Origin: Planctomycetota bacterium
Lineage (GTDB): Bacteria; Planctomycetota; Planctomycetia; Planctomycetales; Planctomycetaceae
Direction: 5' to 3'
Length of the DNA stretch: 64,000 nt
Assembly (NCBI GenBank): GCA_023417655.1
Contig: JAEZFD010000058.1
Location: 1-64,000, forward strand
Part shown: positions 40,233 through 47,167 of the stretch, one piece after another
Layout of the letters: each line of letters begins with the position of its first letter
Position numbering within the stretch: position 1 is the stretch's first letter
The notes under the pieces: model-generated
Database searches by the model: none
Told to the model about the DNA's origin: nothing
Seen by the model: only the letters and a program-made list of their open reading frames with translations
Program-made: the position numbers and the translations under genes

Positions 40233-40262
40233 GCCGTTCCGTTCTGACCGGCTGGTTCCCTC
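40232..40262 (+). terminator. Weak hairpin before the tape measure gene
   Basis: AGCCG (40232-40236) and CGGCT (40249-40253) can pair, followed by a CT-rich tract. Only 5 bp are certain. It ends 36 nt before the start at 40290, matching the pattern of neighbouring genes. Confidence 0.3.
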
Positions 40263-40289
40263 TTCAATTCTCATTCAGGAATCGATTCT

Positions 40290-42254
40290 ATGGCAGATAC
40301 GGCCCCTTCGGGGTCCATCAAGGCGGGCGGCGCCTACGTCGAAATCTTCACTGTCGACGGCCCGTTTCACAAAGGGCTGAACAAAGCTCAGAAGAGCCTG
40401 GACGCCTTCTCTCAGAAGGCAATGAAGGCCGGGGCGGCACTGTCCGCCGCTGCCGGGACCGTGCTGGTTACGCTCACAGCAACGGCCAAGGCGTTCGCCG
40501 ATCAAGGCGACAAGTTGGACAAGATGAGCCAGCGGACAGGCGTGGCTGTCGAATCCCTGTCCGCGCTCGACTACGCGGCAGGGCTCTCCGGCACGTCTCT
40601 GGAGCGACTAGAAGACAGCCTGAAGGATATGTCGAAGAACCTCGTGGACGCCGGGCAGGGCTCTCAGGGGATCGTTGACACGCTGACGCAATTGGGGATC
40701 ACGGCGGAGAGCCTGAACGGCAAGGGGGCAGAGAGTCAGCTTCTCGCAATTGCGGACGCCCTGTCGAAGATCCCTGATACCGGGATGCGGGCAACGCTCG
40801 CGATGAAGCTCTTCGGAGAAGGTGGACGCGAGCTCCTGCCGTTGTTCGCCGGGGGAGCCGAGTCGATCCGGGCGATGATGAAAGAGGCGAAAGACCTGGG
40901 CCGGGTGATGTCCACAGAGGACGCCAAAGCCGCTGCCCAACTACAGGAGGAACTGAACAAGCTCAATGGAGCCTTCGAAGCCCTCAAAATCAATGTGGGC
41001 TCTGCCGTCGCCAAGGAGTTGACCGACTTTCTGAAGTATCTCAACGATGCCTCACCGGCAGTCCTGAAGGCCATCGGGGAGAATAAGGAATGGGTTGTTT
41101 GGGTCGGGAAAATGGCCGTTGAACTCGGAACGGTCGGCATTGCGATGGGCTCAGCCGGAACGGCGGCCTATGCCCTGTCGACGGCCATCGGCGTTCTGAG
41201 AACGGCCACGATTGGCCTGACGGCCAGCCTGGGGCTGATTGGCGGTCTGGGAGCCCTTGCGGCTCTCGCTCTGATCACCAAGGAGATTTACGAACAAGCC
41301 ACGATGCAGGGGGAATACAACAGGGAATTGCAACGGTCGATTGAGCTGCGAGAGAAACTGTCTCAAGCGAATGCGGCTCGAACCGACAAGATGATTGAGG
41401 AGTCCCGGAACCACGGAGGAGATGACCGGAACGCCTATCTGCAACAGAGAATCAAGGCCGAGCTGAATAACCTGGACACCAAAGAAAAGCGGGTGAAGGA
41501 GCTGGAGGCTGAAGCCAGCCGGTACGAGTCGATGGCGGCTTCGATGAGCGATGAGGGGGCCGGACGGGGGATTTACCAGAACAAGGCCGATGCCATTCGG
41601 AAGGGAGATCTGGCAGACGAACAGTCAATTCTGAAGTCGACGCAAGAACGATTGCAGGCCCTTCAGGCGGAATTGATGGCCTTCCGGCACGAACAGGCGA
41701 CGCAGGATCGATCTGTTCACCGGGAAGATCTCGGGCTCAATCGCTCGAATCTGACCTATACCGACGCCGAGAAGGCCCAGGCCGGAAGCCTGACGGACGG
41801 TCTGGGGAAGAGCCTGGATGAACTGGCACGGCGTCAGAAGCAGGAAGCGGCCAAACTGAAACAGGCCCTGGAGCAGGAAGCCGAAGAAGTCGCGGAAGCG
41901 ATGCTGTCACCGGCTGAGAAGCTGCAGAAGAAGCTGGAACACCTGAAGACCTTGCAGGCTCACGGGCTCTCTGATGCCGACTTCGAGAAGGCCGCGAAGA
42001 TGGCTCGCGTCGAAGCTGGAATCGAAACGGCAAATCGGAACATCCCGGCAATGGCGGAACGGGTTCAGAACGCTGCCGCCGTTGAACGCGGCTCTCAGGA
42101 AGCCTTCTCCGCGATGGTCAAGGCAATGAACGGGCGTCAGGACATCGAATCTCAGATCGAGAAGAACACGAAGGACACGGCCCGGGAAACGAAGCTGCTG
42201 GCAAAAGCGGCCCGCAAGGAGAAGCCGATCACGGTCAAGGTCATGAACTTCTGA
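40290..42254 (+). CDS. Phage tail tape measure protein
   Basis: Protein of 654 aa. The N-terminal 200 residues are typical of tape measure proteins (GLNKAQKSLDAFSQKAMKAG then an Ala-rich helix, ADQGDKLDKMSQRTGVAVES, LRALDYA-like and FGEGGRELLPLFAGG). A hydrophobic stretch lies at about 290-335 (GTAAYALSTAIGVLR then LTASLGLIGGLGALAALALI), as expected for the part that enters the host membrane. The last 250 residues are long charged helices. Its role in phages is to set tail length and guide DNA entry. It is one of few structural genes here, which makes its presence noteworthy. Confidence 0.9.
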   Translation: MADTAPSGSIKAGGAYVEIFTVDGPFHKGLNKAQKSLDAFSQKAMKAGAALSAAAGTVLVTLTATAKAFADQGDKLDKMSQRTGVAVESLSALDYAAGLSGTSLERLEDSLKDMSKNLVDAGQGSQGIVDTLTQLGITAESLNGKGAESQLLAIADALSKIPDTGMRATLAMKLFGEGGRELLPLFAGGAESIRAMMKEAKDLGRVMSTEDAKAAAQLQEELNKLNGAFEALKINVGSAVAKELTDFLKYLNDASPAVLKAIGENKEWVVWVGKMAVELGTVGIAMGSAGTAAYALSTAIGVLRTATIGLTASLGLIGGLGALAALALITKEIYEQATMQGEYNRELQRSIELREKLSQANAARTDKMIEESRNHGGDDRNAYLQQRIKAELNNLDTKEKRVKELEAEASRYESMAASMSDEGAGRGIYQNKADAIRKGDLADEQSILKSTQERLQALQAELMAFRHEQATQDRSVHREDLGLNRSNLTYTDAEKAQAGSLTDGLGKSLDELARRQKQEAAKLKQALEQEAEEVAEAMLSPAEKLQKKLEHLKTLQAHGLSDADFEKAAKMARVEAGIETANRNIPAMAERVQNAAAVERGSQEAFSAMVKAMNGRQDIESQIEKNTKDTARETKLLAKAARKEKPITVKVMNF

Positions 42255-42278
42255 TCTGTTGCAGGCTCACCCGTCAAC

Positions 42279-42318
42279 GAAAAACACCCGGTCAGTTTGG
42301 CCGGGTGTTCTCATCTTC
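42279..42318 (+). terminator. Intrinsic terminator after the tape measure gene
   Basis: AACACCCGG (42283-42291) and CCGGGTGTT (42301-42309) form a perfect 9-bp stem with a 9-nt loop, preceded by an A-run and followed by CTCATCTT. It ends 32 nt before the start at 42342. Confidence 0.75.
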
Positions 42319-42341
42319 ATCCAACTCGAAAGGCTCTCGAA

Positions 42342-42617
42342 ATGTCTCAGTGTCAGGGTTTCTTCGCCGATATGGTTCCCCGTGACCGGCAGTCGTCTGG
42401 GCAGTCTCGCCCGTGTAAGGTGACAGTCTCGAATCCCAGCCCGGACTGGTGCCAGTTCACGATCACCAGAGGCAGGCAGTCGGCCCGGCTGTCGATCCCG
42501 ATGACCGAGTTTTTCGGTCTGGTTCAGGCCATGGACGCCGCTTTACAGGAGAAGCAGGAGCGGGAGGAAGGAGCCGGTTTGGGAACCATTGGTTCCCAAA
42601 TCACTGAGGCCGCCTGA
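42342..42617 (+). CDS. Hypothetical protein of the element
   Basis: Protein of 91 aa starting MSQCQGFFADMVPRD, with AAAGG upstream of the ATG at 42342. It has two early positively charged stretches, a central ITRGRQSARLSIPMTEFFGL block and a Glu-rich end. A short palindrome lies inside its last codons. No function recognised. Confidence 0.55.
   Translation: MSQCQGFFADMVPRDRQSSGQSRPCKVTVSNPSPDWCQFTITRGRQSARLSIPMTEFFGLVQAMDAALQEKQEREEGAGLGTIGSQITEAA
42578..42600. repeat. 23-bp perfect palindrome
   Basis: TTTGGGAACC and GGTTCCCAAA are separated by ATT, inside the 3' end of the gene at 42342-42617. There is no T-run, so it is more like an operator than a terminator. It lies just before the decayed gene region. 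Confidence 0.5.
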
Positions 42618-42689
42618 GTGGGGATGACGCCAATTGGAGACAAAACGGGTCAGGCGGTCTGAGTGGGGATGTCCCCCATTGGGAGACAA
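42611..42689 (+). repeat. Two 33-bp near-identical copies, 45 bp apart
   Basis: Segments starting at 42611 and 42655 share TGAGTGGGGATG and an ATTGG(G)AGACAA ending with a few differences. The copies each hold an ATG 45 bp apart. They mark a small duplication at the start of the decayed reading frame. Confidence 0.55.
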
Positions 42690-43160
42690 GGGCCGAACGG
42701 ATGCGGACCTTGGAGAGCTGATCGGGATGAGTGCTCAGCAGGTTCTTGAGCGAAGGCACGTTTACGATACGTTTGCAGATGTTTCAAGTATGTACTTGAA
42801 ACTCAGTTGGTCTCACTTCAGGGTTGCAGTCCCATGGCCTGACGCTTCTGAATGCCTGCAATGGGCTGAAGGGAATGAACACGAGGAGCGTCGGTCAAGG
42901 AAATGAAGACCTGGAGAGCATGATCGTCAGCTTGAACGACGTTCGTCGTCACCTGAACGAATCACAGAAGGGGATCATCGCTGCCAAGTGGGCGAACATG
43001 AAATCGGGAAGCCCCAGGCTACCAAGCCTAATAGGGCACCGGTGCCCGATAACAACAGGCCATCAGACAAGCCGATCAGCCTACATGAAGCAGCCGAAAA
43101 GGTGGGGATTAGTGTTCGAACCGTCCCGGCCTGTCGCAAGGTTCAGAGGGGCGGAATCGG
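42690..43160 (+). pseudogene. Decayed phage-type regulator (DNA-binding protein)
   Basis: Pieces of one protein are spread over two frames: DLGELIGMSAQQVLERRHVY and LSWSHFRVAVPWPDASECLQ in the first frame, DVRRHLNESQKGIIAAKWAN in the second, and ISLHEAAEKVGISVRTV back in the first. This order (LxWSHFR, LNxSQ+xIIAAKxAN, then a helix-turn-helix) is that of a known type of phage and element regulator with ParB-like helices. A stop codon and two frameshifts break it. The gene appears recently inactivated, since the motifs are still readable. Confidence 0.65.
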
Positions 43161-43161
43161 A

Positions 43162-43788
43162 TTATGGGTCCTCCCAATCTTCATAGGCGTCCTTCAGCTT
43201 GGGGTCGTCTCTCAGCATGTAGGCAGAGACATAAGTCGGAAACCATAATCCAGTTTCGGCGTCCTTCTCCATTGCTGAAACTTGTTTTCTTTCCACCCCA
43301 TTCTCAGTGTACTTCGTGAATAAAAGTCGCATCCCTCGAAAGTCAGCTGTTTTCTCCACCTTCAGGGAACCAATTTTCTCTGAAAGCTTGCGGCGGGACT
43401 TGAGGTCATTGAGAGCCCTGGCTGTCGCGACGTCTCGATTCTTTTCCAGCTTCAGGTGAGAGGCCAATGATGCCTCTGGAGTTCGGAAGTCGTACGAAGA
43501 GAGCTTTGCAGAAGGCTGGCGATTGAAGATCGCGACAAACAACGCAACAGCGGACAATGCAACCGCCAGCGATGAAAGTAATAGCGGTCGGTTCCCATTC
43601 CAGCTTTTTCTCACCGGAGGGGGCACTGCCAGACCTGTAGGCGAATGCACTTCATGGACTCCAGCGTCAGGGACTGGGACAAGTACAGGCCGTCCACACT
43701 TTGGGCACCGAAAGGACTTGCCAGCATTGTCGGATTTCGCATTTAATCGCTGACCGCATTCGCAGGTGATGACCACCAACTCGCTCAT
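43162..43788 (-). CDS. Zinc-ribbon membrane protein (cargo of the element)
   Basis: Protein of 208 aa on the opposite strand to its neighbours. It begins with a zinc ribbon (CECGQRL, then CPKCGRPV; Cys9, Cys11, Cys28, Cys31), followed by a proline-rich linker and one membrane span (LLLSSLAVALSAVALFVAIF). The C-terminal 110 residues are an extracytoplasmic or cytoplasmic domain with no known family. AAAGGG precedes the ATG. Proteins with this ribbon-linker-span layout are common in planctomycetes, so it looks like host-type cargo. Function unknown. Confidence 0.65.
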   Translation of the reverse strand: MSELVVITCECGQRLNAKSDNAGKSFRCPKCGRPVLVPVPDAGVHEVHSPTGLAVPPPVRKSWNGNRPLLLSSLAVALSAVALFVAIFNRQPSAKLSSYDFRTPEASLASHLKLEKNRDVATARALNDLKSRRKLSEKIGSLKVEKTADFRGMRLLFTKYTENGVERKQVSAMEKDAETGLWFPTYVSAYMLRDDPKLKDAYEDWEDP

Positions 43789-43810
43789 TCTTGGCCCTTT
43801 GACTCTCGGT

Positions 43811-44047
43811 TTACCTACCCTCGTTCGGCACCACCACGACTTCAGTCACGGTGATTGAATCGCCTTTCTCTGCGGCTTGCAGGATGGCCCTAGACCGCTT
43901 TCGCCCGATGGCAATCAACCATTGCTGGACGGTCGAGAAACCTTCCAGATACGCGGCGCGTTCAAATGCTGCGGAATCCTCTTCAGGGCATCGAACCCCA
44001 TAGAGGACGCCGCGACGTTCGTTTTCAAGTTGCTTCTTTTTCGCCAT
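43811..44047 (-). CDS. Small basic hypothetical protein
   Basis: Protein of 78 aa with a Lys/Arg-rich start (MAKKKQLENERRGV) and a helical core (EEDSAAFERAAYLEGFSTVQ). The size and charge suggest a small DNA-binding protein, but no helix-turn-helix can be named. It lies 23 bp upstream of the zinc-ribbon gene on the same strand and may share its transcript. A 13-bp inverted repeat 70 bp upstream could be its operator. Confidence 0.5.
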   Translation of the reverse strand: MAKKKQLENERRGVLYGVRCPEEDSAAFERAAYLEGFSTVQQWLIAIGRKRSRAILQAAEKGDSITVTEVVVVPNEGR

Positions 44048-44117
44048 GCGGAGATGGAATCACGAACGGTTGTGAACTGCAATAAATTGGCAACAAAATC
44101 ACGCGAAACGGAAAAAT

Positions 44118-44159
44118 AAGTTAACCGGGGTTGACCAAATGGTTATCCCCGGTTAACTT
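44118..44159. promoter_or_regulatory. 13-bp perfect inverted repeat (operator or terminator)
   Basis: AAGTTAACCGGGG (44118-44130) and CCCCGGTTAACTT (44147-44159) are separated by 16 nt that contain an inner ACC/GGT. A-runs precede it and CT-rich sequence follows. It lies between a leftward gene pair and the rightward nuclease gene, where a divergent control site or bidirectional terminator would be expected. Confidence 0.65.
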
Positions 44160-44239
44160 TCTCTCACCCGCCGCGAGTTGGACCAGAACCGCGAACGGAT
44201 GAATAACCGATCTCCCGGGCACTCTGCCTGGATTCTCCC

Positions 44240-44287
44240 GCCTGTCTTGAGCCGCTGGTCCCGGCTTGAGACAGGCGTTTTCTGTTT
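44240..44287 (+). terminator. Hairpin before the HNH gene
   Basis: GCCTGTCT (44240-44247) with AGACAGGC (44269-44276), extended by TGAGCC and GGCTTG, gives a stem of about 14 bp with a 9-nt loop, followed by GTTTTCTGTTT. It ends 26 nt before the ATG at 44303. Confidence 0.75.
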
Positions 44288-44302
44288 GGAAGGGCTCTTT
44301 CT

Positions 44303-44665
44303 ATGCAGGCCTACGTCGAGGAAATGACTGCTGAGGAAGTGGAACGCACCACGCAGCGAAGCATTCTGCGTTCAAACCTGAGAGATCAGGCGAAAGCGGC
44401 CAACGGCGGGATCGTGCATTGCACGTACTGCCGATGCGTCCTGTCTCGTTCCCGCACCCGGCTGAGTCACATTGTCCCGCTGGGGATGGGTGGCGAGACG
44501 ACCGCTGAGAATGTCGTTCTGGCCTGTCCCAACTGTGCCGACTCGAAGAATTTCCGGACGCTCGAACAGTGGCGGGATCGCCTGCAAACGCAGGTTTCAG
44601 AAGTGCAGCGACTCCTGACCTATCACCCGAACCCGATGCCGAAAGCAAAAAAGCCCGCAGCTTGA
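44303..44665 (+). CDS. HNH endonuclease
   Basis: Protein of 120 aa with GGAAGGG upstream of the ATG. It carries the treble-clef HNH motif: CTYC (zinc pair), LSHIVPLGMGGETTAENVVL (catalytic His with flanking metal and DNA contacts) and CPNCADSKNFRT (second zinc pair). HNH enzymes in phages usually cut DNA in packaging or act in homing; in a satellite either is possible. The first 35 residues are helical and may bind a partner. It follows the long hairpin typical of this element. Confidence 0.85.
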   Translation: MQAYVEEMTAEEVERTTQRSILRSNLRDQAKAANGGIVHCTYCRCVLSRSRTRLSHIVPLGMGGETTAENVVLACPNCADSKNFRTLEQWRDRLQTQVSEVQRLLTYHPNPMPKAKKPAA

Positions 44666-44684
44666 AGGCTACGGGCTCTTTGAT
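44647..44684 (+). terminator. Intrinsic terminator at the HNH stop codon
   Basis: AGCCCG (44652-44657) pairs with CGGGCT (44672-44677), extended by AGC and GCT across one mismatch, with an A-run before and CTTTG after. It overlaps the end of the HNH gene and lies 69 nt before the next start. Confidence 0.6.
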
Positions 44685-44746
44685 TCTTCACCATCCTTGC
44701 CGCCAATTTCTCAGGTCGTCGGCAAGGCCAGCTAAGGAGAGTATTG

Positions 44747-44914
44747 ATGACAACCGCACAAAGGTCAACACGCAAAAGGCCCGTGAAGCTGCTTTTCCCG
44801 GATGATCCCCGCTGGGACGAACGATGGACGTTACCAGCGTCAGAACTGGACCGGGCAAGTTCCACTCCCGGCCAGAAGGGCGGTTCTCAGTCGGTGGGGG
44901 TGGTTCAGAAATGA
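44747..44914 (+). CDS. Small basic protein coupled to the sigma factor gene
   Basis: Protein of 55 aa (MTTAQRSTRKRPVKLLFPDD at the start) with an excellent AAGGAG 7 nt before the ATG. Its stop overlaps the sigma factor start as ATGA, so the two are likely translationally coupled. The N-terminus is basic and the rest is Ser/Gly-rich. The coupling suggests a partner or regulator of the sigma factor, for example a small anti-sigma or accessory protein; this is inference from gene order. Confidence 0.6.
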   Translation: MTTAQRSTRKRPVKLLFPDDPRWDERWTLPASELDRASSTPGQKGGSQSVGVVQK

Positions 44915-45399
44915 AGACTCCCAACCCGGCATTCCACTCCCTCTACAACGAAAACTTCCGGAAGTTCCTCATGGGCCGCTGCCTGCGAATGATTGAAGAC
45001 ATTCACATGGCAGAGGACATCGTTCAAGAGACCTTGCTGGCCCTGATGAAGTGTCGATCCTATGACCAGACGAAATCCAGCCCGGCGACTTATGCGATTC
45101 GTCGCCTGAAATCCAAGATTCGAGCATGTCCCCGCTGTCACTGCTGGGACCGTCATGGCTCAATCGAGTACGTCGAGCCGTCGACTCATGATCAGCAGCA
45201 ACATGACCAGATCGAAGGGCGTGATTTCTTCGAGGTGGCTCAGGCTCGACTCTCGGAACGTCACTTCACCGTCTTTCAGCGAGTTTCGGATGGTGAGACT
45301 CAGGCCGAAATCAGTCGCGACATGGGACTCTCAAAACAGTATGTCAGCCTTCTGAAGATTGAAGCTGAGGAGGCCCTGACCCGACTGCGGGCCGTGTGA
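44911..45399 (+). CDS. Element-encoded sigma-70-family (ECF-like) sigma factor
   Basis: Protein of 162 aa. Region 2 is LMGRCLRMIEDIHMAEDIVQ followed by TLLALMKCRSYD, which binds the -10 element and core polymerase; region 4 is LSERHFTVFQRVSDGETQAE then ISRDMGLSKQYVSLLKIEAE, a helix-turn-helix for the -35 element. Between them is CPRCHCW, an unusual cysteine pair. The ATG at 44911 overlaps the preceding small gene. It could switch transcription to the element's own promoters; a distinct promoter motif is not yet visible to me. Confidence 0.85.
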   Translation: MKTPNPAFHSLYNENFRKFLMGRCLRMIEDIHMAEDIVQETLLALMKCRSYDQTKSSPATYAIRRLKSKIRACPRCHCWDRHGSIEYVEPSTHDQQQHDQIEGRDFFEVAQARLSERHFTVFQRVSDGETQAEISRDMGLSKQYVSLLKIEAEEALTRLRAV

Positions 45400-45423
45400 G
45401 TGGCAGTACACGGCTATTTCCCC

Positions 45424-45465
45424 GGCAACCGGTTGCGACTGACAGCGTGGCCGGTTGCCTTTCTC
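45424..45465 (+). terminator. Intrinsic terminator after the sigma factor gene
   Basis: GGCAACCGG (45424-45432) and CCGGTTGCC (45451-45459) form a perfect 9-bp stem followed by TTTCTCC. It ends 28 nt before the ATG at 45488. Confidence 0.75.
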
Positions 45466-45487
45466 CTCTCTTTGCAGGCTCACACCA

Positions 45488-45793
45488 ATGAACGTCACAC
45501 AAGCCGATATTGAGCGTCTGGAACGCTACGTCGAACTGCTTCGGGAAGTGGTTGACCTGTCGTCCGATCTCCCCTCCGAGAAGCTGTTGCAGGCCCTGCC
45601 CGAATACCGGGAGAACCTGAAGGCTCTGGAAGGGCTGGAGGCACCGGACGAAGAACAAATCGACTGGACCTCTGGCTACGTGGCTGACCTGAAGGAACTG
45701 GCAACACTGACTCAGCCGACACCAGAGCAGATGGAGGCCACCCGGCAGCATCTGGAGAACCTGGAACGAATCGAAGAACTGACCGACGTTTGA
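45488..45793 (+). CDS. Hypothetical acidic protein of the element
   Basis: Protein of 101 aa, Glu/Leu-rich and almost entirely helical (DIERLERYVELLREVVDLSS and EEQIDWTSGYVADLKELATL), consistent with a coiled coil. The ATG at 45488 is preferred over an open extension at 45455 because the hairpin before it ends 28 nt upstream. No function recognised. It precedes the integrase. Confidence 0.5.
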   Translation: MNVTQADIERLERYVELLREVVDLSSDLPSEKLLQALPEYRENLKALEGLEAPDEEQIDWTSGYVADLKELATLTQPTPEQMEATRQHLENLERIEELTDV

Positions 45794-45841
45794 CCTGACC
45801 TGATTTCCGGCACTCTCTGGACTCTCATCAAAAGGAACTGA

Positions 45842-47167
45842 ATGGCATCCCTGTCTAGGCATCGCAACGGCTGGAACATTCGATACGTCGATCTGAATGG
45901 CAACCGGAAGTCCTTCTATCCGGGCAAGATGACTGCCAAGGCCGCCGAAGGAGTGAAGCGGCAACTGGAACAACTGCTCTCATCTCTCAAGTCCCGAACG
46001 GGGCTTCCGGATGAAACTGCGGCCTGGGTTGCCAATTGCGGGGAGGCGATGCGTCAGAAGCTGTTTAGCCATGGCCTGATTGCCAAGCCACCAGAGCCCG
46101 CAAGGCCGGTCACGCTGGGAGAGTTTACGAAGGCCTACATTGAGAAGAATTCAGACGCGAAGCCATCGACGAAGATCGTTTGGAACCGGTGTCGGTCATT
46201 GCTGGTGGCTCATTTCGGAGAGTCGGCCAGTCTGCAATCCATCGGGATCGGGGAGGCGAAAGACTTCCGTCACTGGATGCTTCGGGAAGGTAATCAGAAA
46301 TCACCTGGAACAGGCCTGGAAGAAAACACCGTCCGCAAGATGTGTTCAGTGGCCTCTCAGATCTTCGCCGATGCAGTCGACCGGAAACTGATCTCCGAAA
46401 ACCCGTTCGAACACAAGGACATTCCCCGGACGACCAAAGAGAACCGCAAGCGGGATCGATTCATCTCCCGGGAGATCTCAGAGCAGGTTTTGCAGGCCTG
46501 CCCTGATGCTCAATGGAGGCTCATTTTCGCTCTCAGCCGGTTCGGTGGTCTGAGATGCCCATCAGAACACTTGTCACTTCGCTGGCCTGATGTCGACTGG
46601 AAAGCCGGAAGGATCAACGTGAGATCACCAAAGACGGAACACCATGAAGGGAAGGAGAGCCGCCTGGTTCCCATCTTTCCGGAGCTGCGGCCCTACCTGG
46701 AAGCGGTCTATCAGGAAGCCAAGGACAAGAACGGGTTTGTCATTACCCGCTATCGATCGACAGAAGGGAACCTCCGGACCAGCCTGCGAAAGATCATCGT
46801 CCGGGCAGGCCTGACACCCTGGCCGAAGATCTTCCACAACCTGCGGGCGACCCGGGAGACCGAGCTGGCCGGGGAATACCCGATTCACGTTGTCTGCTCC
46901 TGGATTGGGAACAGTCCGGTCATTGCGGCCCGGCACTATCTGACCGTGACCGATGCCGACTTCGATAAGGCTTCAGATGCACACCACTTTGCACTCCAGA
47001 AGGCAGCCGAAAACGACGGAACGGAGCAGGGTACAGGTGAACAGGTGTCTGAGAAAACCCGCAGGAAAAGGCCTAAAACAGAAAAACCCTTGGCAAAACC
47101 AAGGGTTAAAAATGGACGTTACAGGACTCGAACCTGTGACCTCTTCCGTGTGAAGGAAGCGCGCTAG
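45842..47167 (+). CDS. Tyrosine site-specific integrase
   Basis: Protein of 441 aa, with AAGGA before the ATG. The core-binding domain spans about residues 90-190, and the catalytic domain carries Arg238 (GLRCPSE), Lys264 (SPKTEH), His332 and Arg335 (FHNLRATR), Trp354 and nucleophile Tyr366 (ARHYLTV). A basic linker (KTRRKRPKTEKPLAKPRVK) and a short tail follow. Codons from 47108 are the att core and then antisense tRNA-Val, so the last 12 residues (RTCDLFRVKEAR type) are host-derived. In the excised circle the frame would continue G-N-T-S and stop, giving 433 aa. Confidence 0.93.
   Translation: MASLSRHRNGWNIRYVDLNGNRKSFYPGKMTAKAAEGVKRQLEQLLSSLKSRTGLPDETAAWVANCGEAMRQKLFSHGLIAKPPEPARPVTLGEFTKAYIEKNSDAKPSTKIVWNRCRSLLVAHFGESASLQSIGIGEAKDFRHWMLREGNQKSPGTGLEENTVRKMCSVASQIFADAVDRKLISENPFEHKDIPRTTKENRKRDRFISREISEQVLQACPDAQWRLIFALSRFGGLRCPSEHLSLRWPDVDWKAGRINVRSPKTEHHEGKESRLVPIFPELRPYLEAVYQEAKDKNGFVITRYRSTEGNLRTSLRKIIVRAGLTPWPKIFHNLRATRETELAGEYPIHVVCSWIGNSPVIAARHYLTVTDADFDKASDAHHFALQKAAENDGTEQGTGEQVSEKTRRKRPKTEKPLAKPRVKNGRYRTRTCDLFRVKEAR
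47108..47128 (+). repeat. attR core (21-bp direct repeat)
   Basis: Identical to 33173-33193 over 21 bp. Bases 47113-47128 are also the 3' end of tRNA-Val, so integration keeps the tRNA gene intact. The core is exactly seven codons long in the integrase frame (K-N-G-R-Y-R-T). Confidence 0.9.

Larger units (their letters stand above)
33173..47128 (+). mobile_element. Integrated phage-satellite-like or reduced prophage element
   Basis: The element is bounded by a perfect 21-bp direct repeat, one copy being the 3' end of tRNA-Val(CAC). Nearly all its genes are on the plus strand, with a small reverse-strand island at 43162-44047. Modules in order are: att-proximal repeat boxes, AlpA-like regulator, a second DNA-binding-type protein, Walker-motif DUF3987-like protein, TTGACACC array, two small proteins, ClpP-like protease, an unknown coiled-coil protein, two tail-chaperone-like paralogs, tape measure, a decayed regulator, cargo genes, HNH nuclease, sigma factor and integrase. 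No terminase, portal, major capsid or tail tube gene is seen. A helper-dependent satellite or a remnant prophage are the main options. Confidence 0.85.

Noticed and set aside
37848..42254. Tailocin (headless phage tail) locus
   Set aside because: No tail tube, sheath, baseplate or fibre genes; only the tape measure and chaperone-like proteins are present.
44824..44910. Longer N-terminus for the sigma factor (ATG at 44824)
   Set aside because: The added residues are Gly/Ser-rich and overlap the small coupled gene, whose ribosome binding site is far better; sigma region 2 begins after 44911.
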